Shown one piece after another: positions 43,102 to 51,505 of a stretch of DNA of 64,000 nt (position 1 is the stretch's first letter; every line of letters begins with the position of its first letter). Below the pieces are notes generated by a model. That model saw only the letters and a list, made by a program, of their open reading frames with translations, was not told the origin of the DNA and ran no database searches. The DNA comes from Polyangiaceae bacterium (GTDB lineage Bacteria > Myxococcota_A > Polyangia > Polyangiales > Polyangiaceae). The DNA is taken from NCBI GenBank assembly GCA_016715885.1, contig JADJXL010000020.1, forward strand, positions 1,178,001-1,242,000. The letters run 5' to 3'. The position numbers and the translations under genes are program-made.

Positions 43102-43632
43102 GTGGACTACGCGGAGTTCCAGATCGCGGTCATCGAGCTAGCGGCGACGGGCGTGCCACTCACGGTGGCCAACGTCGTTGCGCACCTGCGCATCGATCCG
43201 GCTCGTGCAGAAACGTTTCTCGATCGGATGGCGCGTGATGGACGCGTCGACGTCGAGGTCGACGACGTCCACGATTCGGTCGTTTATCGCGTGCGCGGCT
43301 TGTCCACGACCACGAAGCGCGCGCTCGCGGACGTAGATCTTCGCGCATGGCGCATGCAGCCTGCGCATCGTCCCGCGCCACCGAAAAGCGTCACACTGGC
43401 CGTCCTGCTCGCAGCCCTCTTTCCAGGCGTTGGTCTGGCGTACGCGGCACCGCTGCGAACGGTGTTGATGTGGAGCGTCGTGATCCTGTTTTTCGGCAAG
43501 CTCATGGGCGCGAGCTTCATCTTGGGTCCGCTGTTTTGGACATGCGCGGTGATCGTGTCGGCGCTTTTCGGAGGCCTGTATGCCGTCCGATTCAACCAGG
43601 AAGGGCACCGCGCGGCGCTACATCGTCCATGA
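43102..43632 (+). CDS. hypothetical protein with winged-helix-like N-terminus and two to three TM helices
   Basis: 176 residues. Residues 1-65 read like a small winged helix (ANVVAHLRIDPARAETFLDRMARDG). Hydrophobic segments follow from ~95 (SVTLAVLLAALFPGVGLAY, VLMWSVVILFFGKLM, WTCAVIVSALFGGLYAVRF). It could be a membrane-tethered regulator, but nothing indicates a signal. The start is GTG 43102 and no strong ribosome binding site is seen. An AT-rich tract lies over its 3' end. Confidence 0.55.
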   Translation: MDYAEFQIAVIELAATGVPLTVANVVAHLRIDPARAETFLDRMARDGRVDVEVDDVHDSVVYRVRGLSTTTKRALADVDLRAWRMQPAHRPAPPKSVTLAVLLAALFPGVGLAYAAPLRTVLMWSVVILFFGKLMGASFILGPLFWTCAVIVSALFGGLYAVRFNQEGHRAALHRP

Positions 43633-43653
43633 TAAATATTATTAAATTATTTC
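43631..43653. other. AT-rich tract in a convergent intergenic region
   Basis: GATAAATATTATTAAATTAT plus TTC, overlapping the end of the 43102 gene. It is strikingly AT-rich for this genome. It lies between two converging genes and has no clear hairpin, so its role is unknown. Confidence 0.4.
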
Positions 43654-43790
43654 AAGCACTTGCATGCGCATCTTCACGTTGAGTCTGAACCACTTGCAGC
43701 CGTTCATGTATCGCTCGAAGTGTCGCGTGCAGGTGCACGTGTTGCGAGGACATCCGATCGGCGTGCGTGTCGTGTTGGTGCGCGCGAGCG

Positions 43791-44168
43791 TCAGTGGGAA
43801 CTGAGCACGTCGAAGAGCGACAACAGGGTGGTAGCGGCGAGTGGTTCGAAGCGGATGCCGGCGCGCAGTTGGCGAGTGCCGGCCGCGTTGTGGCGGCTCC
43901 AGGCGATCTTTCCAGGAAGCAGCAGCGGGTCCCAGAGAACGGGAGCCACGAGCTCGAGCACAACGGGCATGTCGCAGGTGAGCTCGAAGGATGACGATGT
44001 TGCTTGCGTGGAGGGTCGAAGTGTCGGATCGGCGATGTCGAGCCCTGCCCCTCCGAAGCCGAGATCGCGGATGGTTACGGGGAGCGCGAGAGCATCCTGC
44101 TGTCTCAGGACGGCATCGATTTGGACGGGCACGCGTCCATGCGCACGGAAGTGGTCCCAAGGGGCCAT
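43791..44168 (-). CDS. PilZ domain-like protein
   Basis: 125 residues from ATG 44168 (MAPWDHFRAHGR). RAHGRVPVQIDAVLRQ then TIRDLGFGGAGLDI resembles the RxxxR and D/NxSxxG pattern of PilZ domains that bind c-di-GMP, though the second motif (DLGFGGAGL) is variant. The start is chosen because the upstream in-frame text is Arg-rich and lacks domain features, and because TAGAAT lies 7 nt before this ATG. c-di-GMP binding is not assured. Confidence 0.6.
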   Translation of the reverse strand: MAPWDHFRAHGRVPVQIDAVLRQQDALALPVTIRDLGFGGAGLDIADPTLRPSTQATSSSFELTCDMPVVLELVAPVLWDPLLLPGKIAWSRHNAAGTRQLRAGIRFEPLAATTLLSLFDVLSSH

Positions 44169-44380
44169 GGGCAAGGATTCTATGACGGCGAGCGTGCGGG
44201 CACATCGCCGTTCTAGGGTCGTGGATGGCTCGTTTCGTGGCTCTCGACAAAATCTCGAAAAATAGAAGTGCAACGTAGTTGGGTTTTTACGTCGCCTCAA
44301 GGTAACATCCGCCCCGCTGCTCGCTTCCAGGCGAGCTTGAGTGGCGACGATTCGCCGATCGAGATGGGAGCTCTACCCTG

Positions 44381-46114
44381 ATGGCTGAGGAAACTCGTAA
44401 GGACCCGCGAGCGAAGGTGCTCTCGATGACGGTGCGCTACAAGAGCGCCAACGTTGATGAGTTCATCGAGAACCATTCGCATGATGTGAGCAAGGGCGGG
44501 ATCTTCATCAAGACTGCATCGCCGTTCCCGCCTGGGACGTTGCTCAAGTTCGAGATTCGCATCCAGGACGAAAAGCCGGTGCTGAGTGGTGTTGGACGCG
44601 TCGTGTGGAAGCGCGATTCTGATCAAGCGGCGGACGAATCGCCTGCTGGGATGGGCGTCAAGTTCATCAAGATCGACGACACCACGAAGGCGATGATCCA
44701 GCGGCTCGTCGATAAACAAGGCGACGGCCCGAATGCGTACGATGCGGGCAAGCCTGCGGATGCAGGAGGCGACGACGATGCGCCTGCTGCAAGTGCGCCT
44801 GCGGCATCTTCGCCGGCCGCTGCCAAGCCGTCTCCGCGCGGCGCAACGATGCTTGGACTCGGGACGGTGGGCGCTGCAGCGAAGGCCGCGGGCAAACCCC
44901 TCTCGACCGAAGACAAGAAGCCCGATGCCGGCGGTGGTGGCGGAGGGTTTTTCCCGACGACCGATCCTCAAGCGGAGATGCCTCCGCCCGAAGAGCGCAC
45001 CGTCATGCGTCAGGCTGCGGAGCTTCTGAAGCAAGCGCTCGAAGGCACGGGAAGCTCGCTCGACGAAGTGGGCGGCAAGATCGAGCTCGCCAAGGAAGAA
45101 CCCAAGGCCGAGGAAAAATCTGCCGAAGCTCCCAAGGCCGAAGAGGCGAAGGCTGAAGAGCCCAAGGCTGAGGAAGCGAAAGCCGACGAGCCCAAGACCG
45201 AAGAGGCGAAAGCCGAAGAGCCCAAGGCTGAAGAAGCGAAGGCCGAAGAGCCCAAGGCCGAAGAAGAGCAGAAGGCTGTGCCGGCCAAGGCCGCGGATGA
45301 TGAGGACGAGGCTGCTGAGGAGAAGGTCGAAGAGAAGAAGCCTGCCGCAGCAGCGAAGACCGAGTCCAAGAAACCAGCAGCAGCCGCGAAGAGCAAAGAC
45401 GGGGATGCCAAACCCGCCGTCAAGAAGGCCGCAGCACCGGTCGCAAAGGCGACGATTTCGACGCCAGAGCCGGCCGAAGAGAGTGGTGGCAGCGGGCGCA
45501 TCTTGACGATTCTGCTCATCGCCGCAGCGGTCGTCGGCGCGCTCTTCCTGGCGCTCGGCGATAGCAACAAGCCAGCAGAACCGGTCAAGCCCGCGCCGAC
45601 GGCAAGTGCGACGACGGCCAAGCCGACCGAGACGGCTGCGCTGCCCATGCCTCCCGTCACGGCCGCGCCATCGGCTGCGGAGCCCGCAGCTTCTGCAAGC
45701 GCTGCACCGGATTCATCGGCTGCACCGGATTCATCGGCTGCACCGCCGGCATCTGCGAGCGCGGCGGCTCCCACAGAGCCCGCTCCCGCGGACAAACCTG
45801 CGGACAAACCGGCCGAGAAGCCCGCGGACAAACCGGCAGACAAACCGGCCGAGAAGCCCGCGGACAAACCGGTTGAGAAGCCTGCCGATAAGCCCGCTCC
45901 GGCTCCGGCCCCGCTCCCGCACCGGCTCCTGCACCGGCTCCCGCGCCGAAGCCCGCTCCGGCACCTGCCGACGACTACGAGTGATCGTCGGTCCCAACCC
46001 TTCCCGTTCAGTTTGAATCCAAGCCGGGTGTTGCGCGCTCGCTTCGCGGGCGCCAGCACCCGCTCGCGCCTCGTTTGCGATGGGCTCGCAGACAGCTCCC
46101 CATGCCCCGCATGA
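44381..46114 (+). CDS. PilZ-domain protein with Glu/Lys/Pro repeats and TM segment (apparent frameshift near 3' end)
   Basis: Residues 1-115 form a myxobacterial PilZ-type domain (KVLSMTVRYKSANVDEFIE, HSHDVSKGGIFIK, GVGRVVWKRDSD). A low-complexity acidic region follows with repeated AEEPKAEEAK units, then one membrane helix (ILTILLIAAAVVGALFLAL), an Ala/Pro/Ser stretch and DKPAEKPA repeats. From about 45912 the frame reads Arg/Leu-rich text (HRLLHRLPRRSPLRHLP) that looks wrong. The +1-shifted frame continues APAPAPAPKPAPAPADDYE and stops at 45984. The intended gene is therefore probably 44381-45984. Confidence 0.75.
   Translation: MAEETRKDPRAKVLSMTVRYKSANVDEFIENHSHDVSKGGIFIKTASPFPPGTLLKFEIRIQDEKPVLSGVGRVVWKRDSDQAADESPAGMGVKFIKIDDTTKAMIQRLVDKQGDGPNAYDAGKPADAGGDDDAPAASAPAASSPAAAKPSPRGATMLGLGTVGAAAKAAGKPLSTEDKKPDAGGGGGGFFPTTDPQAEMPPPEERTVMRQAAELLKQALEGTGSSLDEVGGKIELAKEEPKAEEKSAEAPKAEEAKAEEPKAEEAKADEPKTEEAKAEEPKAEEAKAEEPKAEEEQKAVPAKAADDEDEAAEEKVEEKKPAAAAKTESKKPAAAAKSKDGDAKPAVKKAAAPVAKATISTPEPAEESGGSGRILTILLIAAAVVGALFLALGDSNKPAEPVKPAPTASATTAKPTETAALPMPPVTAAPSAAEPAASASAAPDSSAAPDSSAAPPASASAAAPTEPAPADKPADKPAEKPADKPADKPAEKPADKPVEKPADKPAPAPAPLPHRLLHRLPRRSPLRHLPTTTSDRRSQPFPFSLNPSRVLRARFAGASTRSRLVCDGLADSSPCPA
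45909..45912 (+). other. C-run frameshift site in the PilZ gene
   Basis: A run of four C. One more C would restore the Ala-Pro repeat frame to the stop at 45982-45984. It could be a sequencing error, a real mutation or slippage. Confidence 0.6.
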
Positions 46115-46133
46115 GCCTCGTCAACGATTGTCG

Positions 46134-46172
46134 TACAAAACAGAAAACCCCTCGCTACAGGAGCAGAGGGGT
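46134..46172 (-). terminator. intrinsic terminator of tRNA-Val(CAC)
   Basis: On the minus strand the stem ACCCCTC (46172-46166) pairs with GAGGGGT (46153-46147) around a 12-nt loop and is followed by TTTCTGTTTTG. It lies 20 bp after the tRNA. Confidence 0.8.
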
Positions 46173-46192
46173 CGGTTTGAGCTGCAACGACT

Positions 46193-46267
46193 TGGTGGGC
46201 GCAACAGGATTTGAACCTGTGACTTCATCCGTGTGAAGGATGCACTCTACCGCTGAGTTATGCGCCC
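46193..46267 (-). tRNA. tRNA-Val (anticodon CAC), CCA encoded
   Basis: The minus strand folds as a complete cloverleaf. The acceptor GGGCGCA pairs with TGCGCCC. The D-arm contains AGCGGTAGAG, the anticodon stem-loop is CATCC-TTCACAC-GGATG with CAC at 34-36, and the T-loop is GGTTCAAATCC. The discriminator A (46196) is followed by an encoded CCA (46193-46195). It reads GUG valine codons. Confidence 0.93.
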
Positions 46268-46318
46268 GATGCCGTTTCGACGCGTCCGCTCGGTGCGTCC
46301 CGTCGAATTGCAGGAGCA

Positions 46319-46347
46319 TCACTAGCGCAGGCCGCGAGACACGACAA
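46319..46347 (-). promoter_or_regulatory. promoter of tRNA-Val(CAC)
   Basis: On the minus strand: TTGTCG (46347-46342), 17-nt spacer, TAGTGA (46324-46319). The predicted start is about 45 nt before the tRNA. Confidence 0.5.
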
Positions 46348-46418
46348 GAGTTTTGCGATGGGTTTGTCCTGGCAGTTCACGGAACCGTCTCTTGCACGAG
46401 ACTTCCACACAGTGTCGT

Positions 46419-47618
46419 TCAGGCCCCCGCCGCTCGAGCACGCCGAATTGCTTCGATCCCCGCTTCGATGTCCTGCTCCGAACACGCGTACGAAAAGCGC
46501 ACGTATCCAGGCGCTCCAAACGGCGTTCCCGCGACGGACGCGACATGCGCTTCTTCGAGCAACCACATGGCCACATCGATGTCGTTTTGCGTTTTGGCGC
46601 CCTTGTACGGCAGTCCGTAGAGACCACGGACATCTGCAAAGGCATAAAACGCACCCTCGGGCATGCGACACGTAACGCCCGGAATGCTGCGCAGCCCCTC
46701 GACCATCAAGTTTCTACGTCGCTCGAATGCTTCACGCATCATGCGCACTTCGTCTTGTGGACCCACGAGCGCCGCTACTGCCGCCGCTTGCGCTGCCGCC
46801 GTCGCGTTCGTCGTGCTTTGGCTCTGAACCATGTCCAGCATCTTCGCGACTTCGGGCGGCGTGATGCTCCACCCGATGCGCCATCCAGTCATCGCGTACG
46901 TCTTGCTCACGCCGTTGATCACAATCGTACGATCTCGTAAGTCTGGCGCGATCACGGGCACCGAGACGTGCTCGAAACCGTCGTACACGAGCTCCGCATA
47001 GATCTCGTCGACGACGAGCCACAAGTCGTGACGACGTACGACGTCGAGGAGCACTTCGAGGTGCTCCCTGGCGTAGGCCGAGCCGGTCGGATTCGACGGT
47101 GTGCAGATGATGATCGCTTTGGTGCGATCGGTGATCGCTCGTTCGAGGCTCGCGGCGTCCATGCGGAAACCGTCTTGCTCGCGCGTTTCGACGATGACGG
47201 GGTTTGCCCCGACGATCCGCACTTGTTCGGGGTAACTCACCCAGTACGGAGCTGGAATGATGACTTCGTCGCCAGGGCCGTAGAGCGCGAGCGCCAAATT
47301 GAAAAGCGCGTGCTTCGCCCCGCACGAAACGACGATTTGATCAGGCGTGATGCTGTACCCACGGTCGCGCTGCGTTGCTGCACAAATGGCTTGTTTCAGT
47401 GCAGGCGTGCCGGAAACCGCGGTGTAGTGCGAAGCGCCGGCGGCAATGGCAACCGCTGCTGCTTCACGTATGTGGCGGGGCGTCTCGAAGTCGGGCTCGC
47501 CCACACTGAACGGAAAAACCTTGTGCCCCTGGGCGCGCAAACGAGCGGCCTGAGCCGCCATCGCGAGCGTCGCACTCGGAGCCACCGCGGAAAGACGATC
47601 AGCGAAATTTCGAGGCAT
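46419..47618 (-). CDS. class I aspartate-type aminotransferase (PLP)
   Basis: 399 residues. SVGEPDFETPRHI and TPSNPTGSAY mark the fold-type I, subgroup I-gamma aspartate aminotransferase, the PLP lysine is in GVSKTYAMTGWRIGW, and the substrate arginine region is YVRFSYACSEQDI. It probably transfers the amino group between aspartate and 2-oxoglutarate, though prephenate or other acceptors are possible in this subgroup. ATG 47618 (MPRNFADRLSAVAPSATLAM) matches family N-termini; the upstream in-frame extension to 47702 is not conserved-looking. Confidence 0.9.
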   Translation of the reverse strand: MPRNFADRLSAVAPSATLAMAAQAARLRAQGHKVFPFSVGEPDFETPRHIREAAAVAIAAGASHYTAVSGTPALKQAICAATQRDRGYSITPDQIVVSCGAKHALFNLALALYGPGDEVIIPAPYWVSYPEQVRIVGANPVIVETREQDGFRMDAASLERAITDRTKAIIICTPSNPTGSAYAREHLEVLLDVVRRHDLWLVVDEIYAELVYDGFEHVSVPVIAPDLRDRTIVINGVSKTYAMTGWRIGWSITPPEVAKMLDMVQSQSTTNATAAAQAAAVAALVGPQDEVRMMREAFERRRNLMVEGLRSIPGVTCRMPEGAFYAFADVRGLYGLPYKGAKTQNDIDVAMWLLEEAHVASVAGTPFGAPGYVRFSYACSEQDIEAGIEAIRRARAAGA

Positions 47619-47698
47619 ATCGCCACCCAATCCAACAGGTCGAGTGCCCGCCGAAAACGCCGGAGACGTGACGGCCCCCGAACACAATTTCGATACGT

Positions 47699-48778
47699 TC
47701 AACCGTCGACCGATGCAAGCAAGTAACTCGATGGAACACCAACTTTACCGTTCGTCCGCTCGAGGATCATTTCGGACAGACGCGAGCCTGGAGACACGGT
47801 GCGAGTTCGAAATCCAAAACGCTCATAGAAACCTTGGGCATCACGCGTATTGAGCAGAATGTGATCCACTCCGCGCACCTCAGGATGGTCGAGCAACAGC
47901 CGCACCACCGCGGTCCCAAGCCCTCGACCATGACGCCCGGGCAACACGATCACGTCGTACATCCACGCGCGCTTTCCCCCATCGCTGATCGCTCGAGCCA
48001 TCGCGACGAGTGTTCCCGTCGCATCGCGCGCACCAACCCATGCAGACGACCCAAGCAGGCTGCGTCGAATTTTCTTCGGATCCGTACCTTCTTGCCAGTA
48101 CGTCCCACGCAACATCTCGGTCGCTTCGTCGGCATCCTGCTCGCCCATTGCACACACGAGCCGCACGCCGTCGGGCGCTTCGAGAAAACGCGGCACCGGA
48201 AGCTTCGGATGCGCACGAAGCACGAGGTCTACGGCTCGCGGATCCCCTGCCCCTCCACGCGCCCATAAAAGCTCCACGATGCGCGTGATCTCGGCAGGAC
48301 TTCGGTTCTGCCCAAGTTTCGCTTTGCCATCGACGACGTCGAGCCGCAGCCCGAACACCAACACGCCGTCGATCGCTTTGCGATAGAGCGGATGGTCAGC
48401 CTCGATCGGCACGTGACCTCCTTCAGGCTGATGCTTCGCCATGAGCGCCGCGAGCATCTTCGTCTTCAGAGTCGCATCATCGACACGCTCGATCGTCCCG
48501 TGCACTTGAACGCTCCGGTAGAACGTCGTCGCCGGACAAGCTCGTTCGGGGTCGACGAAGTAGCTCGGGATCGATGCGATGAATTCTTCGGCGCTCACCA
48601 CGGCTCGCCGCCCGAGCACGTTCATCTTTTCGCCGGCGGGGGCCGCGTGAAAAAGCACCCAGTCGCCCACAGTCGATGCGTGCATCGTGCGCAGCACCGG
48701 TTCGCCTTCGGCGGTCGATGAGGCGAAGTGGACGGTAGTCGCTCGCGCGAGCAGCTCGATGGCACTCGCGCGGTCCAT
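47699..48778 (-). CDS. fusion of a flavin split-barrel (PNPOx-like) domain and a GNAT acetyltransferase
   Basis: 359 residues. Residues 1-150 are a pyridoxamine 5'-phosphate oxidase-like FMN-binding barrel (AIELLARATTVHFASSTAEG, VLFHAAPAGEKMNVLGRRAV, YRSVQVHGTIERV). Residues ~215-340 are a GNAT domain with acetyl-CoA loop LPGRHGRGLGTAVVRLLL and the late FYERFGFR. ATG 48778 is chosen because AAGGAG lies 9 nt upstream; ATG 48799 would place that signal inside the gene. Substrates are unknown. The divergent MocR gene suggests PLP-linked control. Confidence 0.8.
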   Translation of the reverse strand: MDRASAIELLARATTVHFASSTAEGEPVLRTMHASTVGDWVLFHAAPAGEKMNVLGRRAVVSAEEFIASIPSYFVDPERACPATTFYRSVQVHGTIERVDDATLKTKMLAALMAKHQPEGGHVPIEADHPLYRKAIDGVLVFGLRLDVVDGKAKLGQNRSPAEITRIVELLWARGGAGDPRAVDLVLRAHPKLPVPRFLEAPDGVRLVCAMGEQDADEATEMLRGTYWQEGTDPKKIRRSLLGSSAWVGARDATGTLVAMARAISDGGKRAWMYDVIVLPGRHGRGLGTAVVRLLLDHPEVRGVDHILLNTRDAQGFYERFGFRTRTVSPGSRLSEMILERTNGKVGVPSSYLLASVDG

Positions 48779-48818
48779 TCGGAAGATCTCCTTGCGCATG
48801 GTGATGATCTGAAGGTCG

Positions 48819-48865
48819 ACTGGTACGTTGCACAGGACCAGAACCGAAAAATCGGATAGACCAGT
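48819..48865. promoter_or_regulatory. candidate MocR operator in the divergent intergenic region
   Basis: GACCAG occurs as a direct repeat at 48836-48841 and 48859-48864 (23 nt apart), with an inverted ACTGGT at 48819-48824 against ACCAGT 48860-48865. GabR/PdxR-type regulators bind paired direct repeats near their own starts. The assignment is inferred from position and geometry. Confidence 0.4.
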
Positions 48866-48868
48866 TCC

Positions 48869-50350
48869 ATGCGCACATTTCCCGTCGAGATCGCGCTGGA
48901 TCCTTCATCGGAAACGCCGCTCTTTCTGCGCATCGCGCGCGCCGTGATGGACGACATTCGTCGCGGCAGATTGAAGCCCGGTGCGCCCCTGCCAAGCAGC
49001 CGCGCGCTTGCCGAATCGCTCGGCGTGCATCGCAACACGGTGCTCGCGGCCTACCGAGAGCTCGGCGCCGAAGGCTGGATCGAAACCTCGCCAGCACAGG
49101 GCACGTTCGTCTCGACCGCCATACCGGACATGGCAACGCAACGCTCGTCGTCGAAGGCGCAGGCTGGCATCGCAGCGCGGCTCGGCTTCGACATGTCGTC
49201 CGCATCGACGGCTGCACCCGTGCACGCGCACAAACGCGGAACGATCGTTCTTTCCGCAGGAACACCCGACGTGCGTCTCTTGCCAACGGAAATCATCGCA
49301 CGCGCGTACCGGCGTGCAGCGCGAAGCTCCGACAAACGCCTCTTCGACTACGGCGATCCGCGCGGTGATGAACGACTCCGCGTGGCACTTGCGGCAATGT
49401 TCGGATCGGTGCGGGGCATCGTCGCGTCGCCCGAAGAAGTGCTCGTCACGCGCGGAAGCCAAATGGCGCTGGACCTGACGGCACGCGCGCTGCTCTCTCG
49501 AGGTGACGTCGTTGCTGTCGAAGCACTTGGATACCGACCAGCGTGGGAAGCGCTAGGACAAACTGGCGCGCGTCTGGTGCCGCTTGCCGTCGACGAAGAA
49601 GGGCTCTCCGTCGATGCGCTGGAAGCCCTCGCCGATCGCGAAAACGTGCGTACCGTGTACCTGACGCCTCACCACCAGTACCCATCGACGGTGGTGCTTT
49701 CTCCACCGCGACGACTGCGCTTGCTCGAGCTCGCGCGCACGCGACGAATCGCCATCATCGAAGACGACTACGATCACGAGTTTCATTACGACGGACGTCC
49801 CGTCCTGCCGCTCGCGAGCGCCGATCGCGCAGGTGTCGTCGTCTACATCGGTACGTTGTCGAAGATTCTTGCTCCGGGGTTGCGCATTGGGTTTGTCGCG
49901 GCCCCAGCACCGCTCATCGACAGGCTCGCTGCAATCCGCTACTTCGTCGATCGGCAAGGAGATCTCGCCATCGAGCGTGCGGCGGCCGAGTTGCTCGAAG
50001 ATGGCGAAGTGCAAAGGCACGCGCGACGTATGCGCCGCATCTACCAAGATCGTCGCGACGCGCTCGCCAGCGCGCTCCACAAGCATCTCGCGGGATACCT
50101 CGACTTCACGGTGCCTTCGGGAGGCATGGCTCTGTGGCTCCGCGTCGCAGCGGACATCGACGTGGATGCATGGGCCGAACGCGCTGCAGAGCACGCGCTC
50201 GTGGTTCACGCAGGAAAACGTTACGCGTTCGATGGACGATCGCGACCGTTCTTCCGTACGGGTTTTGCCGCCCTGAACGAGCGCGAGATACGGGAAGCCG
50301 TCGCGAGACTGGCAGCGTCACGTCCTCGAAGCGCCAAGGCGCGAATGTAA
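48869..50350 (+). CDS. MocR-family transcriptional regulator (GntR HTH + aminotransferase-like domain)
   Basis: 493 residues. The N-terminal GntR winged helix (PLFLRIARAVMDDIRRGRLK, SLGVHRNTVLAAYRELGAEG) is fused to a fold-type I aminotransferase-like domain with the PLP lysine Lys332 in IGTLSKILAPGLRIGF and IIEDDYDHEF. Members such as PdxR, GabR and TauR sense PLP or amino compounds through this domain and usually control the adjacent divergent gene, here the flavin/GNAT fusion. ATG 48869. It converges with mlaD, with 1 bp between stops. Confidence 0.88.
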   Translation: MRTFPVEIALDPSSETPLFLRIARAVMDDIRRGRLKPGAPLPSSRALAESLGVHRNTVLAAYRELGAEGWIETSPAQGTFVSTAIPDMATQRSSSKAQAGIAARLGFDMSSASTAAPVHAHKRGTIVLSAGTPDVRLLPTEIIARAYRRAARSSDKRLFDYGDPRGDERLRVALAAMFGSVRGIVASPEEVLVTRGSQMALDLTARALLSRGDVVAVEALGYRPAWEALGQTGARLVPLAVDEEGLSVDALEALADRENVRTVYLTPHHQYPSTVVLSPPRRLRLLELARTRRIAIIEDDYDHEFHYDGRPVLPLASADRAGVVVYIGTLSKILAPGLRIGFVAAPAPLIDRLAAIRYFVDRQGDLAIERAAAELLEDGEVQRHARRMRRIYQDRRDALASALHKHLAGYLDFTVPSGGMALWLRVAADIDVDAWAERAAEHALVVHAGKRYAFDGRSRPFFRTGFAALNEREIREAVARLAASRPRSAKARM

Positions 50351-50351
50351 A

Positions 50352-51470
50352 TTATTTCGGAGGCGTAGAATCTTTGGGGGGCGTCACTTCGACCGTGGGC
50401 TTCTTTTCGTCCTGTCGGATCGAATAACGCACGAGCGCGCGAAGGATGTCGTTGCGACTGACGTTGCCGACCATCGTTTTCACGTCCTCGTAAATCGATG
50501 GGTCGACGAGAAGCGCTCCAACGGTGCCCTTGCCTCGGCGCATGTCTGCAACGATCGCGCGCAAGTCGCCGGTCATCGCAGTGACGTTCGCGAGCGCTTC
50601 GGTGCCATTTCCTTTGCCGCCGTAGAGAGCGTCATGAACGAAGCTGTCGCTTTCACGAATTCCCTTCAGGGTCGTAGCAACTTCGCCCGCTGCGGCACCG
50701 AACTGCGCGATCTCCTTCTTCGGCCCCTCGCCATAAATCATGTCGTGCGCAAAGCCCGGACCCGACTTCACGCGTGCGATGACGCCTCGAAGCTCGCCCA
50801 GCGTGAGTGCAAGCTCGGAGCTTGCGCGATCGAGGTTTTGCAGCGTGCGCGAGATGCGTTCGGCCTCGTCCTTGTCCGTGAGAAACTTGCGCGGATACCC
50901 CTCACCATTCGCGACATCGCTGAGGAGCTTGTTCATCGACGCAGCGCTGCCGCGTATGTCTTGATGCAACCGTTCGTCGGCGAGCGATTCGCTCACCTTC
51001 GAGATGTTGCCGAGGGCATCGTTGGCTTTTGCCGTCATGCCCATCGCGGTGCCCATGAGATCCGTCGGTTCTTCGCCGCGGATATCGCCGCCTGCGGGAA
51101 CGACCTCCGGGGACTCGCCCTTCGTGATCTCGATCATCTTGTCGCCGAGCAGGCCCTTGGCCGCAACACGCGCAACGCTGTCTTTGCGAATGCGTGCAGC
51201 TTCGTCTTTGACGATGTCGAGCTCGACGTAGATGGTCGTGTCGATCGACCCCTTCTTGTAACCGACCTTTTTGACGGTTCCGACGTCGATACCACCCATG
51301 CGAACAGGCGCGCCGGGCTTTAGACCCTGCACATCCGTGAACGTGGTGTTGATGCGGATCGACGAGTTGAAGAACCGGCGCTCGTCGCCGATGAGGAAGA
51401 TGACGAGCGCAGAGAAAAGCAGCCCAGCGAGTACGAAGAGACCAACCTTGATGTCACGGGACCTGTTCAT
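50352..51470 (-). CDS. mlaD: MCE/MlaD-family lipid transport periplasmic protein
   Basis: 372 residues: N-terminal membrane anchor (DIKVGLFVLAGLLFSALVIF), an MCE domain (INTTFTDVQGLKPGAPVRMG, GGIDVGTVKKVGY), then a long helical tail (ISRTLQNLDRASSELALTLG) and a charged Pro/Lys end. MCE proteins carry phospholipids between inner and outer membranes with an ABC transporter. ATG 51470 (MNRSRDIKVGL) is preferred; ATG 51485 adds five residues. It follows mlaF after 35 bp. Confidence 0.85.
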   Translation of the reverse strand: MNRSRDIKVGLFVLAGLLFSALVIFLIGDERRFFNSSIRINTTFTDVQGLKPGAPVRMGGIDVGTVKKVGYKKGSIDTTIYVELDIVKDEAARIRKDSVARVAAKGLLGDKMIEITKGESPEVVPAGGDIRGEEPTDLMGTAMGMTAKANDALGNISKVSESLADERLHQDIRGSAASMNKLLSDVANGEGYPRKFLTDKDEAERISRTLQNLDRASSELALTLGELRGVIARVKSGPGFAHDMIYGEGPKKEIAQFGAAAGEVATTLKGIRESDSFVHDALYGGKGNGTEALANVTAMTGDLRAIVADMRRGKGTVGALLVDPSIYEDVKTMVGNVSRNDILRALVRYSIRQDEKKPTVEVTPPKDSTPPK

Positions 51471-51505
51471 CTGCGCCCCCATCATGCGCGAAGATGAGCC
51501 CCACG

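Noticed and set aside
45090..45900. Possible tandem DNA repeat or CRISPR-like array
   Set aside because: It is a codon-level repeat (AEEPK, DKPAEKP) inside an open frame, with no spacers.
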